Shown piece after piece: positions 17,103-24,818 of a stretch of 64,000 bases of DNA. Position 1 is the first letter of the stretch. Each line of letters starts with the position of its first letter. Under the pieces are notes generated by a model. It searched no databases. It saw nothing but the letters and a program-made list of their open reading frames with translations, and had not been told where the DNA came from. The translations under genes were made by a program, and so were the position numbers. Source of the DNA: Nitrincola salilacus (lineage in GTDB: Bacteria > Pseudomonadota > Gammaproteobacteria > Pseudomonadales > Balneatricaceae); contig NZ_CP176580.1 in the NCBI RefSeq assembly GCF_046271865.1, forward strand, positions 1,736,001 to 1,800,000. The letters are read 5' to 3'.

Positions 17103-17573
17103 TCAGCTGAGCTGTTTAAGGGCTTCCAGCACTTCGTCAACATGTCCTTTGACAGAAACCTTGCGCCATTCCTGTCGCAGAACGCCTTCTTTGTCTATCA
17201 GGAAGGTGCTGCGCTCGATTCCCAATGACTCACGTCCATACATTTTCTTCAGTTTGATAACATCGAACAGTTTGCACAGGGCCTCATCCTGATCACTCAG
17301 TAACTCAAAGGGGAAGGACTGCTTGGCTTTGAAATTTTCATGGCTACGCAGAGTGTCTCTGGATACACCGAAAATTTCTGTGTCTGCTGCCTGAAATTGC
17401 TCATATTTGTCGCGAAAGTCCTGACCCTCCGTCGTGCATCCGGGAGTGCTGTCCTTAGGATAGAAGTAGATCACGATATTGCGACCGCGCAGGGCAGAAA
17501 GTGAGACCTCCTTGTCGCTGGTTGCCGGGATGGTGAACTCGGGTACGGGCTGATTTAGTGTGGCATTACTCAT
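17103..17573 (-). CDS. bcp: Thioredoxin-dependent peroxiredoxin Bcp
   Basis: 156 residues. It reduces peroxides in the cytoplasm. The peroxidatic cysteine is Cys46 in YPKDSTPGCTTEG. The resolving cysteine found five residues later in E. coli Bcp is absent here (Gln at that place); another cysteine exists in ALCKLFDV. The enzyme may therefore behave as a 1-Cys type or use a different resolving residue. Convergent with perM, divergent from dapA. Confidence 0.93.
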   Translation of the reverse strand: MSNATLNQPVPEFTIPATSDKEVSLSALRGRNIVIYFYPKDSTPGCTTEGQDFRDKYEQFQAADTEIFGVSRDTLRSHENFKAKQSFPFELLSDQDEALCKLFDVIKLKKMYGRESLGIERSTFLIDKEGVLRQEWRKVSVKGHVDEVLEALKQLS

Positions 17574-17755
17574 GATGTTTCATCCTGTGTTAAAAAAAGA
17601 TCGATCCTACTACGCTAAAAGGGTCATATTCGTTTAAAATATCGAGCTGTTCACAATAGCAGAAGGTAAAGTGAGGTTGAAACCTTACCTTGAGTGTTGT
17701 GTGGCCGGTGAGTGGTGAGTACCATACGGCATCTGATTGAAATTTGGAGATAATG

Positions 17756-18631
17756 ATGATTCGCGGCAGTATTGTAGCCCTTGTAACCCCAATGAAAGCC
17801 AATGGCGATGTCGATTGGGATGCATTGAAGAGAATCACAGAGCTCCATATCGAAAAGGGTACGGCATCAATTGTAGCAGTCGGTACGACAGGTGAGTCCG
17901 CGACCCTGAACTGTGATGAGCACATTGAGGTTGTCAAATTCGTTGTTGATCAGGTAGCTGGTCGCATTCCAGTGATAGCTGGCACAGGTGCCAACTCAAC
18001 CAGTGAAGCCATTGAACTGACGCAGGCGGCAAAAGAAGTTGGTGTGGATGCGGTGTTACTGGTGACACCCTACTACAACAAACCGACACAGGAAGGGTTG
18101 TATCAGCACTACAAGGCCATCGCCGAAGCTGTGATGATTCCTCAGATACTTTACAATGTGCCAGGGCGCACGGCCTGTGACATGCTGCCTGAGACCGTGT
18201 TACGGCTGACAGCTATTGACAACATCGTGGGTATTAAAGAGGCAACGGGTAATCTTGAGCGCGCCCGTTTCCTGATCGATTCAGTTCCCGAGGGTTTTGC
18301 TGTTTACTCAGGCGATGATGCCACCGCCATTGAGCTGATACTGATGGGTGGCGACGGTAATATTTCAGTCACAGCTAACGTTGCGCCTGGCGAAATGGCA
18401 CAGCTTTGCCAACTGGGGCTGGAGGGTGATACCGACGCTGCAAGAGCGTTGCAGGAGCAGTTGATGCCTCTGCACACCAATCTTTTTATTGAAGCGAACC
18501 CTATTCCCGTAAAGTGGGCCATGCATGAGATGGGTATGATTGACTCCGGTATCAGGTTGCCATTGACGCCTTTGTCCGAGCAGTATCATGACGTGGTTCG
18601 CAGCGCCTTAAAGCAAAGCGGCATAAACTGA
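17756..18631 (+). CDS. dapA: 4-hydroxy-tetrahydrodipicolinate synthase DapA
   Basis: 292 residues from the ATG at 17756, chosen because GGAG lies six bases upstream and MIRGSIVALVTPM aligns with the family start; an ATG directly before it and a TTG at 17744 are alternatives. TIM barrel; the Schiff-base lysine is in GIKEATGNLER and the tyrosine in YNVPGRTACDM. It condenses pyruvate with aspartate semialdehyde in lysine and peptidoglycan precursor synthesis. bamC and purC follow. Confidence 0.97.
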   Translation: MIRGSIVALVTPMKANGDVDWDALKRITELHIEKGTASIVAVGTTGESATLNCDEHIEVVKFVVDQVAGRIPVIAGTGANSTSEAIELTQAAKEVGVDAVLLVTPYYNKPTQEGLYQHYKAIAEAVMIPQILYNVPGRTACDMLPETVLRLTAIDNIVGIKEATGNLERARFLIDSVPEGFAVYSGDDATAIELILMGGDGNISVTANVAPGEMAQLCQLGLEGDTDAARALQEQLMPLHTNLFIEANPIPVKWAMHEMGMIDSGIRLPLTPLSEQYHDVVRSALKQSGIN

Positions 18632-18642
18632 CAGGCATATAA

Positions 18643-20043
18643 ATGATAAATAAAGGCTTAGGTATACTGACGATGGCCGGCGCAGCAATGATGCTGGTCG
18701 GTTGTAGCTATATCGAAAAGAACCCGGTCTATGGTGAGCATGGGATGATCCGTGATCGAAGCCAGGACTATATGCAGGCTGCGGGTGGGGATCGCCTGCA
18801 GATACCCGAGCATATCAAAGCGCGCGAGACTTATGAGCAGCTACAGGTGCCTGATGTGGGTGTTACCGCCACTCGGACTGATGGTCGTTTTGAGGTTCCA
18901 CGTCCTGAATTTTTCTATGCTGACCCTGTGTCTGATTCAGTCAGTCTGGCTCGCCTTGATGGTGAACGGATTATTGTAGTGGACGAGCCTATTGCAGATG
19001 TCTGGGTCAAAATTCTGGATTTCTGGGAGTATAACGGTATAGACGTTGCCAGAACCGATCCAAGACTGGGTATCATGGAAACGGATTGGATCCGCACTGA
19101 TGCACAAGAGTATGGTTTTGTTGATCGTTGGTTCAAACGTCTGACACTTCAAGGACTGGAAGGGCCTGTCGATAACAAATTGCGAGTCAGTATACGTCCA
19201 GATCCTGATGATTATGACCGCACCTCCATACGCATGAGTCATGTTGCATTTGCCGCCAGTGAACGTCAGGAGGAGGTAAACTGGGATCAGCAGCAGATGG
19301 ATGTCAGCTATCAGTCCGATATGATGTTCGAGATGCTGCGCTATCTCAGCCGTGCTTCTGCTCCGACGACGGCACAGAGCCTCTTGGCGCTGCAGCAGCA
19401 ACAGCAGGCTCGGCCATTGCTGGGGCGTGACTCCCGAGGTAATCCTGCTCTGCGTATTAATGCACCAGTCGATGAAGTGTGGGATCTTCTCGATACGGCC
19501 ATTGAAAGCACGGCTCTGGATGTCGGTACAAGAGACAAGGAGGGTGGGGTTTTTTACATGAGCTACACCACGTCAACGCCTATTGCTGAAACACGCCGTC
19601 GTGGTTTCATGGAATGGCTGACCTCAGAGCGTGAGGAGATAAAGCTGAGTACCAGTTTCCTGAGCAACGCACTGGGTTTCTCTGAAGAGGAGCAGGCAGA
19701 AGCAATTGCTTATTCATCCGGTGATAGCCGCTTGAGCGGTCGTTCGGAAGAGGATGTGGCTGCAGATCTGAGTGATCCGAACAACCTGGCCAATCAGGAT
19801 GGTTACAAAATCTGGCTGGGTGGTAGGGTTATCTTTGTCTTCGGTGGCTCACAACGGGGTGTATACAACACTGAAAGCGGTAGCTTCGAGCATACGGGTC
19901 GCTACCAGTTGAAGCTTCACCGCATTCGTACTGGCGTGATCATCTCCGTGCTGACAGATCAGGGTCTGGATGCACCTGCAGTGGTTGCTGAAGAGATATT
20001 GTGGCAGATAAAAGATCAGCTACCGTCCAATACGGCTGGCTGA
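18643..20043 (+). CDS. bamC: BamC-like outer-membrane assembly lipoprotein
   Basis: 466 residues, longer than the E. coli protein (344). The lipoprotein signal ends in MLVGC (Cys at about 23). An unstructured N-terminal stretch is followed by two helix-grip domains (about 110-230 and 270-460) typical of NlpB/BamC. It is part of the BAM complex that inserts beta-barrel proteins. Its place between dapA and purC is conserved with Pseudomonas and E. coli (dapA-nlpB-purC). It starts 11 bases after dapA. Confidence 0.92.
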   Translation: MINKGLGILTMAGAAMMLVGCSYIEKNPVYGEHGMIRDRSQDYMQAAGGDRLQIPEHIKARETYEQLQVPDVGVTATRTDGRFEVPRPEFFYADPVSDSVSLARLDGERIIVVDEPIADVWVKILDFWEYNGIDVARTDPRLGIMETDWIRTDAQEYGFVDRWFKRLTLQGLEGPVDNKLRVSIRPDPDDYDRTSIRMSHVAFAASERQEEVNWDQQQMDVSYQSDMMFEMLRYLSRASAPTTAQSLLALQQQQQARPLLGRDSRGNPALRINAPVDEVWDLLDTAIESTALDVGTRDKEGGVFYMSYTTSTPIAETRRRGFMEWLTSEREEIKLSTSFLSNALGFSEEEQAEAIAYSSGDSRLSGRSEEDVAADLSDPNNLANQDGYKIWLGGRVIFVFGGSQRGVYNTESGSFEHTGRYQLKLHRIRTGVIISVLTDQGLDAPAVVAEEILWQIKDQLPSNTAG

Positions 20044-20058
20044 AAAGATTGATTGCAG

Positions 20059-20083
20059 AAACTGCCCCATATGGGGGTGGTTT
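20059..20083 (+). terminator. Palindromic hairpin between bamC and purC
   Basis: A perfect CCCCATATGGGG core with flanking AAAC/GGTTT pairing makes a strong hairpin 16 bases after the bamC stop, followed by TTTCC and then the purC ribosome binding site. It may terminate dapA-bamC transcripts partially, or attenuate purC. Confidence 0.45.
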
Positions 20084-20098
20084 CCTCTGGAGACCTTG

Positions 20099-20815
20099 AT
20101 GACAACGCGTACAGAGCTTTTATATTCGGGTAAGGCCAAATCGGTTTACTCTACAGATAACCCGGATTACATGATCATGCTGTTTCGTAATGACACTTCG
20201 GCCTTTGATGGCAAGAAGGTCGATCAGTTGGATCGCAAGGGCATGGTTAACAACAAGTTCAATGCCTTTATCATGGAAAAGCTGGAAGCAGCTGGTATCC
20301 CGACGCACTTTGAAAAGTGCCTGTCCGACACCGAGAGCCTGGTCAAACGCCTGGATATGCTGCCAATCGAATGTGTAGTGCGCAACGTTGCTGCGGGCTC
20401 CATCTGTCGGCGTCTGGGTGTAGAAGAGGGGCTTACGCTCAATCCGCCTACGTTTGAGATGTTTCTGAAGGATGATGCACTCGGTGACCCGATGGTCAAT
20501 GAGTATCACATAGACTCTTTTGGCTGGGCAACACGTGACCAGGTGGAAACTGCGAAATCACTGACTTTTCGTGTCAATGATGTGCTGAAAAAACTGTTTG
20601 ATGATGCTGGTCTTCTACTGGTTGATTACAAGCTTGAGTTTGGCATGTCCAAGGGTCAGCTTGTTCTGGGTGATGAGTTCTCTCCGGATGGTTGCCGTCT
20701 GTGGGATAAGGAAACACGCAAGAAGATGGATAAGGACCGTTTCCGTCAGGGGTTGGGTGGGGTGATAGAATCCTACGAAGAGGTGGGGCGTCGCCTCGGT
20801 ATTAATTTCGACTGA
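20099..20815 (+). CDS. purC: SAICAR synthetase PurC
   Basis: 238 residues from the ATG at 20099 (GGAG six bases upstream; a TTG just before it is less likely). It joins aspartate to CAIR in purine synthesis. Typical features are LLYSGKAKSVY near the start, GKKVDQLDRKGMVNNKFNAFIMEKLE, and VDYKLEFGMSKGQLVLGDEFSPDGCRLWD. Confidence 0.97.
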   Translation: MTTRTELLYSGKAKSVYSTDNPDYMIMLFRNDTSAFDGKKVDQLDRKGMVNNKFNAFIMEKLEAAGIPTHFEKCLSDTESLVKRLDMLPIECVVRNVAAGSICRRLGVEEGLTLNPPTFEMFLKDDALGDPMVNEYHIDSFGWATRDQVETAKSLTFRVNDVLKKLFDDAGLLLVDYKLEFGMSKGQLVLGDEFSPDGCRLWDKETRKKMDKDRFRQGLGGVIESYEEVGRRLGINFD

Positions 20816-20888
20816 CTATCAGATCGAAATTGAGACCTCTGTATCAATTCCAGGCAAAAGCAGGTCCATGTTGATAAAGGAGAGGAAG

Positions 20889-21848
20889 ATGCGGGCAGTA
20901 TTTCTTGACCTTCAGAGCCTGAATGATCTGGATCTGCAGCCTTTGCGTTCAGTCGTCAGTGAGTTGGTCTGCCATGATCAGACCTCCCTTGAGGATGTCC
21001 CGGAGCGTATTCGTGGCTTTGATATAGTCATCACCAATAAAGCGCTTCTGACGGCTGAGGCTATTGCTCAGGCTGACTCACTCAAGCTGATCTGTGTGGT
21101 TGCGACAGGGGTTAACAATGTTGATCTTGATGCTGCCAGGCAGCGCAGCATTCCTGTGTGTAACTGTCAGGGCTATGGTACCTCGTCGGTGGCACAGCAT
21201 GTGTTTTCTTTGATGCTGGCGCTGCATACGCGCCTGCTGGATTATCACAAGGCAGTAGGCGAAGGGCGCTGGAATCGATCCGAACAGTTTTGTCTGCTGG
21301 ATTACCCGATACAGGAGTTGCAGGGCAAGACCCTGGGGCTGGTGGGTTATGGTAATCTTGGTCGCAAGGTGGCGGAGATAGCGCGTGCATTCGGCATGAA
21401 AGTACTGGTTGCGCAGCGCCCGGGTGCTGAGCCGACACAAGCGGATGACAGTCGTTTACCTCTGCATGAGATGTTGCCATTGGTGGATGTGCTGAGCCTG
21501 CACTGCCCATTGACTGATGCCACGCGTAATCTGATCGATGCCAAAGCGCTGAAGCTGATGAAGCCCGGCAGTTTCCTCGTCAATGCAGCCCGTGGCGGCA
21601 TTGTTGATGAGCCTGCGCTGGTGAGTGCGCTGCGCGAAGGCCATCTGGCGGGTGCGGCCACGGATGTACTGTTGGAAGAGCCACCTCGCCAGGGTAACCC
21701 CTTGCTTGAACCTGATATTCCCAACCTTATCGTGACTCCCCATTGTGCCTGGGGAAGCTTTCAGGCGCGCAGTACGATTATTGCTCAGGCAGCTGAGAAT
21801 ATTCACGCCTTTCTGGAGCAGGGTTCACCGAGCCGTCGGGTAGTCTGA
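20889..21848 (+). CDS. D-2-hydroxyacid dehydrogenase (glycerate/hydroxypyruvate type)
   Basis: About 319 residues from the ATG at 20889, which has AGGAG upstream; the in-frame ATG at 20868 would add seven residues. The NAD-binding motif is GLVGYGNLGRKVAEIAR. Catalytic residues are Arg in NAARGGIVDEPAL, Glu in DVLLEEPP and His in TPHCAWGS. The sequence fits glycerate dehydrogenases (HprA-like) that reduce hydroxypyruvate; other 2-ketoacids are possible. Confidence 0.88.
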   Translation: MRAVFLDLQSLNDLDLQPLRSVVSELVCHDQTSLEDVPERIRGFDIVITNKALLTAEAIAQADSLKLICVVATGVNNVDLDAARQRSIPVCNCQGYGTSSVAQHVFSLMLALHTRLLDYHKAVGEGRWNRSEQFCLLDYPIQELQGKTLGLVGYGNLGRKVAEIARAFGMKVLVAQRPGAEPTQADDSRLPLHEMLPLVDVLSLHCPLTDATRNLIDAKALKLMKPGSFLVNAARGGIVDEPALVSALREGHLAGAATDVLLEEPPRQGNPLLEPDIPNLIVTPHCAWGSFQARSTIIAQAAENIHAFLEQGSPSRRVV

Positions 21849-21872
21849 TCAGATCGTTCCATGTGATTTAAT

Positions 21873-22496
21873 TCAAAAAGGGCAGGCTGACTCGAATGCC
21901 AGCCACTCTTCTCTGAGAGGGTGTTGCAGTGCCAGTTGGTCGGCATGCAGCAATAATCTTGTGGAAGCCTCTCTGGCCTTCCCCTCTGCATAAAATTCAT
22001 CACCGAGTATCGGGTGTCCGATTGCTTGCAGGTGTACCCTGAGCTGGTGTGAGCGGCCTGTGATGGGGTGCAGCAGCAAACGAGATCCCTGGTCGTTGCG
22101 CTCCAGACATTGCCAGTGCGTCAGTGCCGATTTTCCCTTTTCATGATCCACTATCTGCAAGGGTCTTCTTTCCCAATCACAGCGTAGAGGTAGCTCAATG
22201 CTACCTTCATTTTCGTGTATCTGCCCGCTGACCACTGCCTGATAGCGTTTCTTTGTGATGCGATTCTGAAACTGCATGCTCAGATGGCGGTGAGTCACGG
22301 CGGTCAGCGCCATCACCATAAGCCCGGAAGTGGCATAATCCAGTCGATGGACAATTCGTGCGGTTGGGTATTGCTGTTGTACACGCCGCCAGAGGCAGTC
22401 TTGCTTTTCTGCGCCCAGTCCGGGCACTGAAAGCAGTCGGTGGGGTTTGACGACCACCAGCATCGCTTCATCGGCAAACAGCACAGGGATCATCAT
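21873..22496 (-). CDS. rluA: RluA-family pseudouridine synthase
   Basis: 207 residues. The catalytic motif is HRLDYATSGLMV (Asp is the nucleophile). PITGRSHQLRVHLQAIGHPILGDEFY follows. The short size without an S4 domain fits RluA, which modifies 23S rRNA position 746 and tRNA position 32 in E. coli. The ATG overlaps the rlmD stop by four bases (ATGA), so both rRNA-modification genes are translationally coupled. Specificity is inferred. Confidence 0.88.
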   Translation of the reverse strand: MMIPVLFADEAMLVVVKPHRLLSVPGLGAEKQDCLWRRVQQQYPTARIVHRLDYATSGLMVMALTAVTHRHLSMQFQNRITKKRYQAVVSGQIHENEGSIELPLRCDWERRPLQIVDHEKGKSALTHWQCLERNDQGSRLLLHPITGRSHQLRVHLQAIGHPILGDEFYAEGKAREASTRLLLHADQLALQHPLREEWLAFESACPF

Positions 22497-23827
22497 TTTT
22501 TCTCAAACAGCGCCATGGACTCCACATGGGAGGTCTGAGGGAACATATCCAGCACACAGAAACGCGTCATTTTATAACCCTGGCTGGCGAGAGTTGCACT
22601 GTCACGCACCAGTACAGATGGGTTGCAGGCAATGTAGAGAATGCGTTTGGCGCCTGTTTTTGACAGGCTCTTTGTCTGCTCTGCAGCCCCCGAACGGGGT
22701 GGATCCAGCAGTATCAGATCATATTTCTGACGCATCCAGGCACTTGCGCTGCAGTCCTGACTGAGATCAGCGCAATGAAAACTGACATTGTCGCAGTTGT
22801 TCAGCGTAGCATTGCTCTGTGCACGCTCAACCATCTTCATACTGCCCTCAATACCGGTAACCTTCCCGGCGTGTTTAGCCAGCGCCAAGGTGAAGTTGCC
22901 GAGGCCACAATAGAGATCCAGTATGCTGTCGGTTGAGGTGGGTGTCAGCCATTCCAGCGCACGGGACACCATTTTGCGATTCACCTCTGCATTGATCTGC
23001 AGGAAGTCATCAGGAGCGAACTGAAGGGTTACATCGGCGTCCGGAAGTGTATAGGTTAACGGAGGATGTACGCCAACTGGTGTGAGTTGATGGTCGTTCA
23101 GTTCAAGATAGAGCTGGAGTGACAGGCTCTCGGCAACACGTTTCAGCGCTTCAATCAGCTCTTCAGAGGGAGTGCGGGTGGCACGGAAAGTCAACGCGCC
23201 GGATTCGTCACCCAGTGTAATATCCAGATGTGTCAGAAGCTTCAGGTCAGTAAAAGGCTCGAGCTCACGATAAAGCGCACTGAACAGCGTGTCGGCACGA
23301 GAATCCAGCACCATGCAATGTTCCACTCGTGTCAGCTTGTTGCTGTTTCTGCGTCTGAAGCCGATGATCAGGCTGCCATCACGTTGCAACTGGTTGATGC
23401 CGATACGTGCGCTGCGCCGATATCCGGCTGTGGCTGACTGAATCGGAGCGTCTATCTGAGTGGGGGTCACCTTGGAAAATCGTGACAGCTGATCCAGTAC
23501 CGCCGACTCCTTGAAGTCGAGCTGTTTATCAAGGTTGAAGTGTTGCAGATCACAACCGCCGCACTCCTGATAGTGCCTGCAGGCGGGCTCGACTCTGTCG
23601 GGGCAGGTGCTGATGCATTCGATCAGCGACGCTTCATCATAGCGGCTGTGGCGGTTCTCCAGTTTTGCAGTGACTTTTTCACCGGCTAACGCACCTCTGA
23701 CAAATACGGTTTTACCTTCATGTCTGGCCACGCCACGTCCTTCAATACTGAGGCCGGTAACATCAAGCTCAATCGGGGTTTGTGGTAGGCTCTGGCGGGA
23801 GTGTCGGGCTGTGCGTCGTTTGTGCAT
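22493..23827 (-). CDS. rlmD: 23S rRNA (uracil-1939-C5)-methyltransferase RlmD
   Basis: About 444 residues from the ATG at 23827; a GTG two codons upstream is also in frame. An N-terminal TRAM domain (about 18-75) is followed by a [4Fe-4S] cysteine cluster (CPDRVEPACRHYQECGGC). The SAM motif is LDLYCGLGNFTLALA, and the catalytic cysteine is in ILYIACNPSVLVRD. It methylates U1939 of 23S rRNA. It is in an operon with rluA and divergent from nfuA. Confidence 0.95.
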   Translation of the reverse strand: MHKRRTARHSRQSLPQTPIELDVTGLSIEGRGVARHEGKTVFVRGALAGEKVTAKLENRHSRYDEASLIECISTCPDRVEPACRHYQECGGCDLQHFNLDKQLDFKESAVLDQLSRFSKVTPTQIDAPIQSATAGYRRSARIGINQLQRDGSLIIGFRRRNSNKLTRVEHCMVLDSRADTLFSALYRELEPFTDLKLLTHLDITLGDESGALTFRATRTPSEELIEALKRVAESLSLQLYLELNDHQLTPVGVHPPLTYTLPDADVTLQFAPDDFLQINAEVNRKMVSRALEWLTPTSTDSILDLYCGLGNFTLALAKHAGKVTGIEGSMKMVERAQSNATLNNCDNVSFHCADLSQDCSASAWMRQKYDLILLDPPRSGAAEQTKSLSKTGAKRILYIACNPSVLVRDSATLASQGYKMTRFCVLDMFPQTSHVESMALFEKK

Positions 23828-23983
23828 GGTCACGTCTCAAAAACTGGAGCGGTAATATTACCAGTTTCAGAGATAAAAACCCCAGTCAATACGACTGTCT
23901 TATAATAACCTATCATTTTACTCGGAATTAATTTCGGTGTATGCTGTGGGATGCTAGAGTCCAGATGCGAGTATTAAAGTACC

Positions 23984-24577
23984 ATGATAATTACTGTAAC
24001 CGAGAGTGCTGAAGAGTATCTGTTTCAATTGCTTGAAAAGCAGAATGTGCCTGGCATTGCTGTTCGCCTGTTTGTTACCCAGCCGGGAACACCCTATGCC
24101 GAAACCTGCCTGGCATACTGCCGTCCGGATGAGGTGAATGAAGAGGATGAGATCATCGATCTTCAGAAGATTCGCCTCTATCTGGAACGCAACAGTCTTG
24201 CCTATCTTGAAGAGGCGCGGGTTGATTTTGCCGAAGATCGAATGGGTGGTCAGCTGACTATCAAGGCGCCCAATGCCAAGATGCCGAAAGTCACGGCAGA
24301 CAGTCCGTTGGAAGACCAGATCAATTATATTCTCTACTCCGATATCAATCCTGGCCTTGCCTCACACGGTGGAGAAGTCAAGTTGATAGAGCTGATCGAA
24401 GAGGAAGCCGGGCACGTGGCGATACTCAAATTCGGTGGTGGCTGTCAGGGTTGCAGTGCTGTAGACCTGACACTCAAGGATGGTGTTGAAAAAACGCTGA
24501 TTGATCGTATACCCGGTCTGATCGCTGTGCGCGATGTCACTGACCATACCGTAACGGACAACGCCTACTACCGGTAA
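23984..24577 (+). CDS. nfuA: Fe-S biogenesis protein NfuA
   Basis: 197 residues. The N-terminal degenerate A-type carrier domain (about 1-100) lacks its cysteine triad. The C-terminal Nfu domain carries the cluster motif CxxC in FGGGCQGCSAVDLTLK (about 150-165). NfuA delivers 4Fe-4S clusters to client proteins, especially under oxidative stress. It is followed by a strong terminator and lon. Confidence 0.96.
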   Translation: MIITVTESAEEYLFQLLEKQNVPGIAVRLFVTQPGTPYAETCLAYCRPDEVNEEDEIIDLQKIRLYLERNSLAYLEEARVDFAEDRMGGQLTIKAPNAKMPKVTADSPLEDQINYILYSDINPGLASHGGEVKLIELIEEEAGHVAILKFGGGCQGCSAVDLTLKDGVEKTLIDRIPGLIAVRDVTDHTVTDNAYYR

Positions 24578-24624
24578 TTCAATTCGAAACTTGTGGGGAG
24601 GGCGTTCGCTTTTCCTTCTGCTGG

Positions 24625-24662
24625 AGCTCTGGGCGGCTAATTACCGTCCCGGAGCTTGTTTT
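24625..24662 (+). terminator. Intrinsic terminator after nfuA
   Basis: A long stem (AGCTC, then GGGCGG, pairing with CCG-CCC-GAGCT around a 7-base loop CTAATTA) is followed by TGTTTT. It lies 48 bases after the nfuA stop. Its T-rich tail overlaps the -35 element of the predicted lon heat-shock promoter. Confidence 0.75.
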
Positions 24663-24682
24663 CCATCTTGCGATCCCCATAA
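24655..24682 (+). promoter_or_regulatory. Sigma32-type heat-shock promoter for lon
   Basis: CTTGTTT (24655-24661), then 13 bases, then CCCCATAA (24675-24682). This is very close to the heat-shock consensus CTTGAAA-N(13-17)-CCCCATNT. lon is a classic sigma32 target. The start site would be near 24690, leaving a leader of about 130 bases before the lon ATG. Confidence 0.65.
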
Positions 24683-24818
24683 ATACAATTAATTCCAATA
24701 TCAGGTCTGTCTTCTATAGTTAATTAGTGGCAGGCTAATCAATATCAGGGATCAGGTTTAACAGTTATCTTGCGGCTACCCACACTGGCCAGCCGCTATG
24801 CACAGAGGCAACCCTACT

